Assembly: GCA_037501455.1 (NCBI GenBank)
Contig: CM074861.1
Location: 35,976,001-36,040,000 of the forward strand
Direction: 5' to 3'
From: Lantana camara
Taxonomy: Eukaryota; Streptophyta; Magnoliopsida; Lamiales; Verbenaceae
DNA length: 64,000 nucleotides
A model generated the notes under the pieces. It made no database searches, had not been told where the DNA came from, and worked only from the letters and a program-made list of their open reading frames with translations. Below are positions 24,240 to 36,483 of this stretch, one piece after another (positions within the stretch are counted from its first letter, which is position 1; each line of letters begins with the position of its first letter). A program made the translations under genes and the position numbers.

Positions 24240-24750
24240 TCAATCTATGGCCAAATTGAAGGAAAGTAGGTCCTAGTCAATGATGGTTATATATACTCCC
24301 AAAAACATGAAGCTCAAGTTTCTTGACTAAATTAATAAATTATCGAACCATTAAATTATTTTTGTATTTTTGCACTCATAACCTTATCCCATGACCCTAT
24401 ACAGTTCATTCCTCACAAAATCATTCAAAATTAATCATATAAACTTCCAAAGCCTCTCGAATGTGAAGTTTTTGACTTATCTAGTATATTATCGAATAAA
24501 GTATTTTTGTATTTTCGTATAATCCACGGCCAAATTGAAGTAAAGTAGGTCATCGTCATATAAACTTCCAAAGCCTCTCGAATGTGAAGTTTTTGACTTA
24601 TCTAGTATATTATCGAATAAAGTATTTTTGTATTTTCGCGTTTATGACCTTACCCCACGACCCTTTAGAATTCATTCTTCACAAAATCATTCAAGATTAA
24701 TCATAACATGCCATCATAGCCAAACTGAAGGAAAAGTAGCGTGACATGCG
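24240..24750. repeat. Imperfect tandem repeat 3' of CXE copy A
   Basis: A phrase of about 84 bases (beginning TCATATAAACTTCCAAAGCC) occurs at 24434-24517 and again at 24556-24639. Flanking phrases such as CACAAAATCATTCAA and GGCCAAATTGAAG also recur at about 24263, 24413, 24529 and 24678. The block looks like partial duplications of the 3' flank shared with copies B and C. Confidence 0.75.
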
Positions 24751-24984
24751 ATCCTAATTGCATACTGGAAACAGGTGCAAACTTTATTTCTTACATAATT
24801 AACAAGCTCACAATCAAGTTCCTACCAGCCCACAATGCAAGCATTTCTTCTCACACCCCCCTGTAGCCAGAGGGGATTCGAACGCCCACAATGCCAGCAT
24901 GAACTCAACAGCATTCGATAAAATTAAGAGACGACACCCATCAGGAAAGAACTGCGCCGTAATCCCAAACCCTCATCATCATCA

Positions 24985-26577
24985 TCAGACTGAAGAGTGC
25001 AGAGAAAGATCCGCACCGTAGTTCATGTTCCCGTAGAAATCATTCACGAACCACCTCATGTCATTGTACAGCTGCTGCGCCGCCGTCTTGTTCTGGAGCT
25101 CGATCCCATGGAACCCTCCCTGGTTGAAGCGGTAGTAAACAGTGACCCGGTTATTGATCAAGAACTGGGCCAACTGAACGGAGCGGTCCACTAAGGGGTC
25201 GCCGTAGTCGCCCTTGATGTACACTTTCGGGAGCCGTGAAACCCGGCCGAGGTAGGTGCCCCCGGAGATCGGGTTGCAGAACTCGTGATCCCGGTTCAGG
25301 TTCTTGGGCAGGACCAGGGACCAGAGAACGTCGTTGACGTATAGGGCGACGTAGGGATCATCCTTGAGTCTGATCTCGGATTGCGTTCTCTTGACGCCCC
25401 CAAAATAGGCCTGATTGAGAATCAGGCCTTTGATTTGTAGGGGCCTGATGTTGAAATCCAGGGCCCGGAGAGCTGCGTGGTAGACAATGTTGGCCCCGGA
25501 GCTGCTGCCGAGGAGGAAAACCCTGGAGAAATCGACGTTCTCCATCCAGGGGTCACGGCCCCCCTTCCCCAGGGCCTGATTTTGTAAAGCAATGTTGAAA
25601 GATTAGACAAGCAACATAAATGTATAGTTAATAATGTACAAAAATGCCGGTAACGTGAGCCTGTTGCGTGAGTGGAGGCATTATGGTATCAGATCAATTG
25701 TTTGGAACAAAATCATGTATGTGTAGTCTCATCGTACAAAATCGGGAAAAAAAAATATAGAATTCTCGTGACCTTTTGATATAAATCTAACTGGATTTGC
25801 TTATTGTTATTTCTTCCTTTTTGTTATCTTCCAAAAAAATTTATGAAAATTTGTCATTTCAATGATAAATAAGAATCCATTTTTTCAAATTCTTAGGATG
25901 AATATTTTGAATCTATTTTAAAGAATAGGGGATAATTTAGAGATTAATTGAGGTTTTTAATCATTTATTTTTATTAATGTCCTTAGTTCTTGTCTCTTTT
26001 TCTTTGATTCTTTCTGGTTCCTTTCAAGCTGTATTCTTCTTTTATTTTTCTTGCACAAAAAAAATTAATCGAAATATCATATATATACCTGGTCCCTAGC
26101 CCAGAAGATAGCATTGAGGGCATCGTCAAAGGCGGCGGGGAGGCGGTTCTCTGGCGCGAGCCGGTATTCGACGGAGGCAACAACTGCCGGAAACTGTTCG
26201 GCAATATCAGTGCAGAAGTTATGGAAGATGACAGTTTTTACACTGAAAAGGACGAAATCTCCCCCATGGAGATATATTATGAGGGGTAGTTTTCTGCTCT
26301 TGGGAGGGTTAACGGGGCTGTAGAGACGTATATAGGCTTTGCTTTTGTAGCTGAGTTGAATGTCCTGAGAGAGGACGGTGGCATTGGGGTCGGAATCGGC
26401 ATACGGCGTCGGATCGACCATCGGAATCTGGACGGTTCTGTTTAGGGTTCCGTCTTTGTTCCATGCGATCCCGAGGGCTTTGAAGGCTTCTTGCCAGGTG
26501 TGTCGTTGGGCTGTGGCTGTGAGAGCGGACAGGGAAAATGTGAACAAGAAGAGGAGGAGAAAAGCTCGTTGATCCAT
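24985..26577 (-). CDS. CXE-type carboxylesterase with signal peptide, copy A (intact)
   Basis: This is an alpha/beta-hydrolase fold-3 (HSL/CXE) enzyme, predicted to hydrolyse carboxyl esters; the natural substrate is unknown. Exon 1 is 26577-26089 and exon 2 is 25575-24985, separated by a 513-base phase-0 GT-AG intron. They join to 359 residues. Residues 1-24 form a hydrophobic signal peptide ending ALTATAQ, unusual for CXEs, which mostly lack one. The oxyanion motif is HGGDF at 104-108, where most relatives have HGGGF. The nucleophile Ser188 is in GSSSG, Asp289 in GDYGDPLVD and His319 in FHGIE. The sequence resembles the CXE8/CXE9 branch of plant CXEs (KGLILNQAYFGG, then SEIRL). This is the only one of the three copies with both exons open. 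A TATA box lies 64 bases upstream of the ATG. Confidence 0.9.
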
Positions 26578-26640
26578 TTTCTTGGCAATGGAGAAGGTGG
26601 ATGTGTGTTTGTGTGGGAAGAAGTGGTGATATCTTGGGGC

Positions 26641-26648
26641 ATTTTATA
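26641..26648 (-). promoter_or_regulatory. TATA box of CXE copy A
   Basis: CTATAAAATG reads on the - strand 64 bases before the ATG. The same position carries CTATAAATG in copy B (32111-32117) and CTATAAATAC in copy C (61571-61578), so the core promoter was duplicated with the gene. Confidence 0.65.
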
Positions 26649-26659
26649 GGAGAGTGAAG

Positions 26660-27602
26660 GGGTTGTGTGAATGGTCTTATGAAGTTGTATGTGGTCACGA
26701 GCATCACATGTGTCCAATCAGTCGAGTATAACAGCAAGAGTCATGAGTATGATAGGGTCACTCCATGATAGATATTTAAGAGGGTTGCAAACAGTCCAAT
26801 GCTGCTAATTTTGGTAGTTGATGTTATATGTATGATGGTAAACTGGTAATTTTAAAATTAGGAGTTAATATGGACGAAGTAAGAGTCGAGAACTCGAGTT
26901 CGGGTCACTTCATGACATTTAAGAAGTCAGCACAACCAGTCAAGCACTATCTGATTTGTATCACCGTCCACCGTCATGATATTAGATTTTTTTTATTTCA
27001 CTTATATATTTTATTAATTTCCTATTTAATCCAATATGAGGCAAGTGTATTGATAGATTAGATGAAAAATATTTTAATTTTTTTTTTATATGACTATTAT
27101 TTCTCTTTTAATCTAAGCTATCTACTAATATTAGGTAACATGTGTGCATAAATGTAATACGGGGATGAAACCAAAACTAAAATAGGAGATTGAAACCCTT
27201 GATTTATATATAGCTCCTTCACTAATCACCTGACTAGAGAAAAACTCTTCAATTGGGTCATTAAGCATCGTAGATATATGGAGGCCGCCACAATTTTAAT
27301 AAAGAGAAAGATAAAAGTTAGAATTATAAGATAAAAAGGGAAAATGCCTTTAAATGTAGTACCTTCCCTATATTCTAACGAAAATTACATCAAATTTTCA
27401 ACAAGTTTTGACAAAATTACAATTCGATCTCTATTTTTTATATATTTATCATATAATCCCTAAATTTTTAGTTTGTTCCGATGGAAGTGCAAAAATACTC
27501 AAATATCCTTAACATTTGTGTATCGTTTTTATTAAAAAAATTATCCTTAGAAAATTAAAATGACTATTATACCCCCTCCCCACTCACTATTATACTCAAA
27601 GG
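26660..27602. other. Upstream flank of CXE copy A and AT-rich spacer
   Basis: The flank up to about 26970 is recognisably related to the region upstream of copy C (61640-61880). Around 27294-27350 it matches 33706-33760 upstream of copy B (the phrase AAAAAGGGAAAATGCCTTTA occurs in both). No gene was seen. Confidence 0.55.
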
Positions 27603-27918
27603 GCATGGAGTGGTCCTTTGGTTTTTTAAAGTACGTTATGTTTTTAGCTAGAGTGTGTGTGTGCGCGAAAGGGAAGGAGGTTGCCTTAATTTGAACATGA
27701 TAAAGAAAGTTTGGAAGCTTTTTAATTTCCTTAGTTCGCTATATATAATGGAAAATATCAAATAAAATTGGTGGAAGTTTTGTGACTTGTTCTGTAATTA
27801 CTTTAAAAACATATATAAGGCTTAAAAATATTTATCAAAGTATTTGGAGGGTAAGATGGCATGCTTTATTTTTAAAACATCTTCAGAATTAATGCATTTG
27901 ATTTTAAAGGCCAACAAC

Positions 27919-29838
27919 TGACAAGTGTCGAATCCGTCAAAAATAAATGTAAAACCTATTCAACGACTAAACACAGAGTATAGCGTAAACAGGGTCGATC
28001 CACAGAGACTGGTTGATTTATTTCTACCAATTCCAAGAAATTCACGAAAAGAAACAATTAAAGAGGGGGGGGGGGGGTTTGAGTTATTAAAACTAAAGTA
28101 TGCGATTAAAATAAACTAACAAGAATTAAAACTATCAAGCAAATCACGTTGGATAAAATCAATCAGAGGGAGAATTACCTTGTCAGGGATATTCGATTCG
28201 AATTGTTATATTGATCATTGACTCAAAGATAAATTCAAGTTATTCAGACAGATTGGCTATAGTTGATAGAGACACTCGACACAACCTCGTTTTTACTTAA
28301 TTAGTCGGAAAATCACGTTGGATAAAATCAATCAGAGGGAGAATTACCTTGTCAGGGATATTCGATTCGAATTGTTATATTGATCATTGACTCAAAGATA
28401 AATTCAAGTTATTCAGACAGATTGACTATAGTTGATAGAGACACTCGACTCAACCTCGTTTTTACTTAATTAGTCGGATAACCTAGAGACACTCGACAGT
28501 TATCTTCCCTAACAAATTCATAACCCCTAGAGACACTCGACATGATTTAATGAATTCGCAGCATTAAGAACCATAAAAACACCAACCCTAATTAACCAAG
28601 TCGTGACACACGCAAGATTTAAATTAGATTATCAAATCCCTTAGTGAAGGAGGAATGTTATCGCTAAGACCCTGTCACTAATTTACCACAAATTATCAAT
28701 CAACTTTACTACACTTCAAGCATCAAGATTGGCGATATGCAATTAAATCTATCTATATAGTCAGACCCTACCACTAAATAAATCAATCACAATAAACGCG
28801 AAACACGGAGATAAGATAAATGCCTAAATAAACATGAATTGAATAAAACGTTTAGGTCTCACAATATCCAAAAACGAATCTTAATCCCTAGCTAGATAAT
28901 TAAGAGTTTAGCTACTAAAATCCATGAAAACAATAACGGAGGAATTCTTTAACATAAATAAAACTAAAAATAAAAGGGAAAAATTAAACTAAAACGAAGA
29001 ACTCTTAATGAAGTCCTGCTCTCGATGTTGCTCGCCAAAACTCCAGAAACTACTGCTCAAAGATGTGTTACGTCCTTCCTTCAAGCTGTTGTGATCCCAA
29101 TATATATAAGCTTTCAAAGTCCCTAACCCCACGTACAAGTCCTAAACAAAATAGGACTTGAATTCTTGCACTTCAACTCTTCAACTCGCATGGGCTATAA
29201 GTTGGGCTTTCTACAATTAATTAATTTCAAATATTTTTCCAGCCCCCAACTACACAGCAACCCGGGCTAAAATAATTTGATGTGTTCAGCCCAATATCAA
29301 TACCAAAAAGTGCCATACAATTAGTATTTCTTTCTTGCCCAACAAGAGCTCAAATAAGTTGGGCCTTCCCTAATAATTCACGCTGTCCACTGGCATTATA
29401 CAAACCAATCCACACTATTAAAGTCCACAAAATGCAGCCCCTATATCAACAAAAACTCCTCTTCCAAAATTAATTAGCCAAGCCCACAACAACTTGAATT
29501 CTCAATTAAATAAATCAGCACTAGCCCAGTATGAACTCCTCCAATAGACATTAAATTCCCATGCATTTGTAAAGCTTTCAACAGCCATTAACCTCAAATT
29601 TGCTTCCATATTCCTCACGTAGCAAGTCAGCTACAACCATGCCCAGTTTCTAATTATTCTATCTGCTTCTCGTATGTACCCGTTTTCTTCTCAAAACAAC
29701 CGAGTTTTGCTTCAATTCCGTATTCAAGTCCCAATCTTATAATAAAACAACAAAGTATCAATTTCCTTATAAATAATATCAAATCAAGAACAATGGGGCA
29801 TAAATTAATCATAAAGATGATTAATTAACAAGTTATCA
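27919..29838 (-). mobile_element. Solo LTR (1.92 kb) in the 3' flank of CXE copy B
   Basis: The insert starts TG and ends CA and is flanked by ACAAC (27914-27918 and 29839-29843). The paralogous flank of copy C at about 58635-58645 is uninterrupted and has ACAAC once, so it is an empty site. A poly(G) tract (about 28067-28078) next to AAACAATTAAAG matches, in reverse complement, the poly(C) tract near the 3' end of the Athila-like LTRs at 38323-43482. This suggests a related LTR in - orientation. No internal domain, primer site or second LTR is present. Confidence 0.85.
28142..28478. repeat. 169-bp tandem duplication inside the solo LTR
   Basis: The unit starting AATCACGTTGGATAAAATC begins at 28142 and again at 28311, with only a few mismatches. 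The word GAGACACTCGAC recurs five times between 28269 and 28540. Confidence 0.92.
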
Positions 29839-30109
29839 ACAACATAACATTAAACACCAACCCTATTCAAAGGATGTTATCATTCAAGATTAAGCATAAC
29901 ATTACATGGCCAAATTGAAGGAAATTAACTAGGCTTAGTACACGTCATATTTGCATAAATGAAACAGGTGCAAACTTTTATTTCTCACATAATTAACATA
30001 ACAAGCTCGTACTCAAGTCCCCACCAGCCCACAAAACCAGCGGAAAACGATACTCGATAAAATTAAGACACGAAACACCGTCCAGGATACTTCATCGGAA
30101 TCCAAAACC

Positions 30110-32048
30110 CTAATTATCATCATCATCACAGACTGAAGAGCACAGAGACAGGTCCAAGCCATAGTTCATGTTCTTGTAGATATCATTCACGAACCACCTC
30201 AAATCATTGTAAAGCTGTTGAGCCGCCGTCTTGTCCTGGAGCTCGATCCCATGGAACCCTCCCTGGTTGAACCGGTAGTAAACCGTGACCCGGTTATTGA
30301 TCAAGAACTGCACCAGCTGAACCGACCGGTCCACCAAGGGATCGCCGTAGTCGCCCTTGATGTACACTTTCGGGAGCTTGAAAACCCGGCCGAGGTAGGT
30401 GCCCCCAGAGATGGGGTTGCAGAACTCGTGATCGCGGTTCAGGTTCTGGGGCAGGGCAAGGGACCAGAGAACGTCATTGACGTATAGGGCAACATATGGG
30501 TCGTCCTTGAGTCTAATCTCAGATTGCGTTCTCCTGAGGCCCCCGAAATAGGCCTGATTTAGAATCAGGCCTTTGATCTGCAATGGCTGGATGTCGAAAT
30601 CCAGGGCCCGGAGAGCTGCGTGGTAGACGATGTTGGCACCGGAGCTGCTGCCGAGGAGGAAAACCCTGGAGAAATCGACGTTCTCCATCCAGGGGTCACG
30701 GCCCCCCTTCCCCAGGGCCTGATGATATTGTAAAGAAAAGTTGACAAGGCTACATATATGTATATGTAATAATGTATAAAATTCCAACAGAAATATATAT
30801 ATATATTACATCTAATACAATATGAATGAAAATTCTAATATGTTGAGAATGAGATGTAGTACAAAAATGGAGTAAGAAAAAATACTGCCAGCATGCTGGG
30901 GTCTGTTGCGAAACATAAATGTATATGCAATTTTCACCCAAAAAAATGTATATGTATAATGTATATAGAGATAGATAGATAAATAAAAATACATTTTTTA
31001 TATTCTTACAATGAATATTTCGAATTTATTTTTTTAAGAAAAGGGTTAATTTAGAGATTAATTGAAGTTTTAGATCATTTGTTGTTATTGCTGGACTTAG
31101 TTCTTGTCACTCTTTTTTTCCTCTTGTCACTTTTTTTTTTCTCTAGTTCCCTTCAAAATATATATATATATATATAATGCATAATTATAATGTAATTCAT
31201 TTTTATTAGGAAATTATAATGTATTACTTCTAATTTATATTTCGTTAGTAGTCTTTCCATTCCGTTAGGTTTCATCCTGATTTTGCCCTATGATGCCGAA
31301 AATACCCTCAAGTATTTTCACAAATTTTGAAATTATCAAAATACCCTTATATGAAATATTTGAAAAAAAATATTACAAAAACATACATGTCTATTATATA
31401 TTCTAACAAAACGACCATTTCAACTTCAAAAATTGTCAAAATAATTAAGGGTATTTTTGGAGTCACAGAGCAAAATCATAGTATTACCCTAACGGAATGG
31501 AGGGACTTCTAACGGAACATAAATTAGAAGGTCTACATTATAATTTCCTGATAAAGATAGATTGCATTATAATTAGACCTAATAGCAAAGTAGTTAGATG
31601 TAAGTTATATATATATACCTGGTCCCTTGCCCAAAAGATAGCATTGAGGGCATCCTCATAGGCGTCAGGGAGGCGGTTTTCCGGCGCGAGGCGTACTCGA
31701 CAGAGGCAACCACCGCTGGAAACTGTTCTGCGATGTCATTGCAGAAGTTATGGAAGATGACAGTCTTTACACTGAAAAGGACGAAATCTCCCCCGTGGAG
31801 GTAAATTATGAGGGGTAGTTTTCTGTTCTTGGGAGGGTTAATGGGGCTTTAGAGAGTTAGAGACGTATATAGGCTTTGCTTTGGTAGCTGAGTTGAATGT
31901 CCTGAGAGAGGACGGTTGCGTTGGGGTCAGAGTCGGCATATGGCGTCGGATCCACCATCGGAATCTGGACCGTTCTGTTTAGGGTTCCGTCTCTGTTCCA
32001 TGCGATCCCGAGGGCTTTGAAGGCTTCTTGCCAGGTGTGTTGATCCAT
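30110..32048 (-). pseudogene. CXE-type carboxylesterase copy B, broken
   Basis: Exon 2 (30718-30110) is open and retains GSSSG, GDYGDPLVD and FHGIE. The stop is shifted, giving six extra C-terminal residues. Exon 1 (32048-31619) carries three lesions. The signal-peptide codons are gone: MDQ joins directly to HTWQ, 66 bases shorter than copy A, with a GTTG microhomology at the join. About 8 extra bases near 31850-31858 create a stop after AYIRL. One base is missing near 31692, shifting the frame in the VEYRLAPE segment. The donor and acceptor of the 900-base intron are intact. The protein cannot be made as in copy A; I infer a pseudogene. Confidence 0.9.
31208..31549. mobile_element. Foldback MITE in the intron of CXE copy B
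   Basis: The left arm starts AGGAAATTATAATGTATTAC. The right arm ends with its inverted counterpart (CATTATAATTTCCT). The inner parts also pair: CCATTCCGTTAGG on the left with CCTAACGGAATGG on the right. It is absent from the introns of copies A and C. Confidence 0.75.
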
Positions 32049-32316
32049 TTTCTTGGCAATGGAGAAGGTGAATGTGTGTTTGTGCGGGAGAGGTGGTGAT
32101 ATCTTGGGGCATTTATAGGAGAGTGAAGGGGTTGTGTGAATGGTGTTATGAAGTTGTAAGTGGTCACGAGTATCACATGGTTCAATCAGTCGAGTACAAC
32201 AGCAAGATTCATGAGTGTGGAAACCCAACTCGGGGTCTATTCATGATACTTAATATGGGGTTGCGAGTAGTTGAACTTGAACATCTTTTAAGTTCCAGTG
32301 TTAATATTATATACAT

Positions 32317-33508
32317 TGCTCCAGATCCCTTGCTGTGTACCCTGTTTTATTTTCCTGTTAAACCACTAATATCTCGCCACATGTTCCATTAGATTTAATT
32401 AAAAAAATTTTGTTTTCTCCCTTAGGGATTATTAACAGTGGATAAAATTTTCTGTTAGTCGCCCATTCTCTCTCTACTCTACATTAACCCAGTAAAGGAA
32501 AATTTCTTCTCTTTCATCAATTTTTTTATTTTGTCTCTCCTTACCGATAAAAAAGGTTGATATTCCTTACATATCCTCTACCTATTCAATTTAAGAAAGT
32601 AATTATTAAATATTATTATTATTATTCGGAGTTGTTCAGTAATAATGAAATATATGTGTAATTATTATAATAATAATCTATACTATATATTAAGTTAGAG
32701 AGGCAAAGTTGGTCTCTTGGACTTGGTCTCTAAATTTTTTTTTATTTAATTAATTTTGTTTTTCCACGACATACGTAATGTGTCCCAATAAGTTATTTAT
32801 CTATTACCTCCAATTTTCTCCCAACTCTCTTTTATTCACTTCTTTAATATTATATATATATTTTTCTTGATATTTTTTAATTTATATTTTAACTATTTTC
32901 TATTAATATATAATCATTAAATTTATACTAAGATGAATAATTTAATTTAATATAGTAATAATTATTTTTTTGCACACTCATTAAGTGTGCGGAATTACTA
33001 GTGTTTAATAATCAAACAAAATTTGATTACACATACCTCGAAGAATGTCGGAGTTGAATTGAAGAAGACAAATATTTCGTCGAATTTTATGAACTTCGTT
33101 TTGCTATTTTTTAAATTTTCTCGTAATACTATTTTATTCTCTTTTTTTAGGATTTCTTTTATATGTAGAATTTTTTAATCACTAATTGAAATTTTATAAC
33201 TTAAAATTTGAAAATCTATATTAAAGATCAATTTTTCTCTAAATAGAGATATGTAAGACATATCAACCTTTTTTAATCGGTAAGGAGAGAGAAAATAAAA
33301 AAATTGATGAAAGAGAAGGAATTTTCCTTTACTGGGTTAACGCAGGGTAGAGAGAGAAAGAACGACTAACAGAAAATTTTATCCACCGTTAATAAGCCTT
33401 TAAGGGAGAAAACAGAAATTTTTAAATTAAATCTAATGGAACATGTGGCGAGATATTAGTGGTTTAACAGGAAAATAAAGCAGGGTACATAGCGGGGGAT
33501 CCGGAACG
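32317..33508. mobile_element. Foldback MULE with about 265-bp arms and 10-bp TSD
   Basis: TTATATACAT lies at 32307-32316 and again at 33509-33518. The arms (about 32317-32580 and 33240-33508) are inverted repeats, for example CCTGTTAAACCACTAATATC and GATATTAGTGGTTTAACAGG. Copy C has an uninterrupted paralogous site at about 61725-61750 (ATATTATTCATATTATGG), confirming insertion. The core has no open frame. It sits about 270 bases upstream of the copy B start codon. Confidence 0.88.
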
Positions 33509-33982
33509 TTATATACATAATGGTAATTTCAATATCATGAGAGGGTGATATGGTGGAGTAAGGAGAAGGACTCCCGACAATCTATTAAAACACGTAAAGT
33601 GTTTAAATTAATAAAATAAGACATTCTATTAAAACACTTAACGTGTTTAATAAAATAAGACATAAAATATGTAAGTGAAATGAGAATGCCAAATACCAAA
33701 ATTTTAATAAAGATTAGAAAGATAACAGGTATAAGATAAAAAGGGAAAATGCCTTTACAAGCTGTAGCACGTACATGTCCAAAATATATTCCATTGTGTA
33801 CATTAAAATTTTGAGTTTATATACGAAATATATTACAGTAGTAAATACATATCATTTATAATCACTTAAATATGAAGGGGAAATTCTCTAATTTTGTACG
33901 TATTTCTTAACATAATATATATAGATATATACACATCACCTCGTGAGGGGGTCGATTGAGCAATAATCACAATAATTAAAAA

Positions 33983-34425
33983 AAATAATTATATCTGATT
34001 ATCCTACATTTAAACTTAATTACAATGCAATCTATCTAAATTGAAAAATCACATTTTAGTCCCTAACTTTGAGAATCGTTTGTGGTCCTTGAAATCCGTT
34101 AGGGTTCCGTTATGTAATTCCAAAAATAGTACCCCTGATTTGTTTTTAAATTCATAATTTGTAGGAATCATTTTATTTATATTTGTAATGTAGGAATCGT
34201 TTTATTTATATTTGTAAACTTTAATGATGGTTTCGTAATTTTAATCATATATTCAATGTAACATTCATACAACCGCCAGGGCATAAATTTACTTTTACAC
34301 ATTCCGTTAGGGACCTCTGACCAAACAAGATTTATAGGAACTAAATATAATTTCCCAATTTAAATAGTTTACATTGTAATTAGGTCTAAATGTGAAATAG
34401 TCAGATCTAAATGACCCTTTAAAAT
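33983..34425. mobile_element. MITE-like foldback element, family 1 copy 2
   Basis: It has the same inverted arms as 2341-2722 (TTAATTACAATGCAATC on the left, CATTGTAATTAGGTCTAAATG on the right side). It interrupts the duplicated upstream flank; copy C lacks it between about 62195 and 62290. Ends are approximate. Confidence 0.6.
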
Positions 34426-35538
34426 GTCATATCAGATACAAACAATATGACATGAAGGATTTTAAAACATATTTTTATCCCTTAAATTCTCTAAAAATGA
34501 GAAAATAAATGTGTACCGAGAGTGCTAAATTCAATTTCTACTACTTTAATAAATATTTTTGAAATCTTATATTTTATTATATATAGTCATAATAAAAACA
34601 AAATAAATAATGAAACAAAATCTAATGCTACCCTCCAAAGGACCACTTCATGCAATATTGAGCCTCTCATCTTTAATTGTATGGATCCCCATGTCAATAC
34701 TAGCTTATCGATGATACACATTCGACTCTTTTATAAATATTATTTATTTTTTCATATTGTATTAAATATTTATTGCTTGATAAATTTATGAAAAGAAGTA
34801 TTTTTGCTTTGCCACAATTATCACTTTGGTACAATCTTGTTCTATCTTGTTCTTGGTCTTCCGTCATTTTTTTTCCAGTATTTTTCATTTTTTGGTTTAG
34901 AATATTTTATGTATTTATTTAGTTTACATAATTATATGTTGTACCTGTACCTGTTGACAAGTGTTTAGAGTATTGACAAGCACGGGATAAAACGAGAAAA
35001 CATAAGAACATGGAGAATTTATTTTGAAATATCCTATTAGTCCTAAGGATGTCATCGACGTGGTTGCTTTAATTCGCCGGAAACTTGGCCCCTCCAAGCC
35101 GACCATGACTTAGCCTGAATGTTTGAGCATCTCTTTTGAAGGCCGATGAATGGTCCTTTAAAGTCGATGTGTAATAGGGTTTTATTTAATCTATGATTAT
35201 CGGTTGTATACTTCTATATTTATTTCGGGTATTTTGGCTTAAACTGTTTACTTAGACATGTGGCTTATGGAGCATTAATTACTTGTACACTTGGAGATTT
35301 CGGTTGATTTATATATGAAGAGAGTCCTCATTAAAAACCTATAGTCGCGCTCGTCAATTCTTGATTAAAAAAAATTATTAATTAAATTGTGGTTTATTAT
35401 TTATTCAATGGAGGGCGGATAACAAAATTACGTACATAAACATATCTAATTTGTATGTTGTAAAAATATTAACTCAGTGGTTCAATTACGATGATTTAAC
35501 CGGATGTCTTATACACGTAATTGGAATAATATGACTAC
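34426..35538. other. End of duplication unit B and spacer
   Basis: Similarity to 62290-62880 runs to about 34985. Beyond it I see no gene or repeat up to the solo LTR. Confidence 0.5.
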
Positions 35539-35543
35539 ACATA

Positions 35544-36383
35544 TGATGAGACATAAAAGCACATTTGGATCCACGCCGTTCACGTGTCGCCATCTACAGA
35601 CCTAAAGCTTGGACGCTCGCATTACGGGGCTCGCGGACCAGCCCAGCCCACTCACTTGTTGGCCAATCCAGGCCCATGCGCCTCGGCCCACTATTCGGGC
35701 AAGGGGTTCAGGCTATCAAACCTGGCGCTCGCGCTACGGTCCCTCGAAGTCACCATTCCCAGGGAAACGCTTCACCAGGGCACTTCCTTTCTTACGCTCG
35801 GGTATTTGGCGCTCATAGGTCATCTGCCAGAGAAAACCCTCTCGTGCGCTCCTTCGAGCGTCACCCTCGCTTGGGTAAGATTTCCCCCAAGAGAGGCATC
35901 CTTACACCGGCATGATAGATCTTGAGCCCCCCAGCGCGCGACTCTCGCCAACAACCTCTAACACAGTGGCAGTGCACACCTCATACCTGACACGCCGTCC
36001 ATTTTTAGGGCCATCACTTTCATACAGTCACAGGTTGCCACGTGTTAGGGCAACACAGGTTTGGGACCACTTTGTCAAAATACCTAAAGCACCCTCACCC
36101 CTAACATATAAATAGGAAGAAACCCCTGAATTCTTCCTCAAGTCATCTTCTTCATACACACTGCACTTCCAAAACTGGGCATATTTTTCCTTTTCCCAAG
36201 CTCTGCATTACCTTCAACATAACTGCATCCTAACTGCACATCCTTGGTGTTATTCTAGCTGGAAGAACCCACGCTCAAAAGGAAACCCAGTTCCTGAGGC
36301 TCCCTGCCTGTGATGGTCTTCCCTTTCCAAACAAAATCTTAAAGTGTTGGTTGCATCTTAAGAACCCAATTCCTGCACCATCA
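35544..36383 (+). mobile_element. Solo LTR of the Tat family, 5-bp TSD
   Basis: It starts TGATGAGACATAAAAGCAC and ends TGCACCATCA, the same termini as the LTRs of the full Tat element at 44602-57064 but in opposite orientation. Many internal phrases match that LTR, such as GACACGCCGTC, GTGTTAGGGCAACACAGGTT and CTAGCTGGAAGAACCCACGC. The TATA box TATAAATA is at 36107-36114. ACATA flanks it on both sides (35539-35543 and 36384-36388). It is clearly older or from a different subfamily, since it differs from both Tat LTRs throughout. Open frames within it are LTR noise. Confidence 0.92.
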
Positions 36384-36483
36384 ACATATATGGATCGTTA
36401 TTTTTGTTAGATCAGAGCATTCGTTGTATATATACTATAATAATTAATTTTCTCGTCGAATTATAAGCAACTCAATCAAAATT

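Larger units (their letters stand above)
27603..34985. repeat. Segmental duplication unit B (paralogous to 58314-62880)
   Basis: The order of matching pieces is the same in both units. The 3' flank is 27603-27913 versus 58316-58640, and it continues at 29839-30109 versus 58636-58938. Then come the gene itself and the upstream flank at 33690-34980 versus 62030-62870. Later insertions break unit B: solo LTR 27919-29838, foldback 31208-31549, MULE 32317-33508 and MITE 33983-34425. Confidence 0.8.

Noticed and set aside
35565..35925. Open frames of 113-116 codons
   Set aside because: They fall inside the solo Tat LTR and exist in two frames at once.
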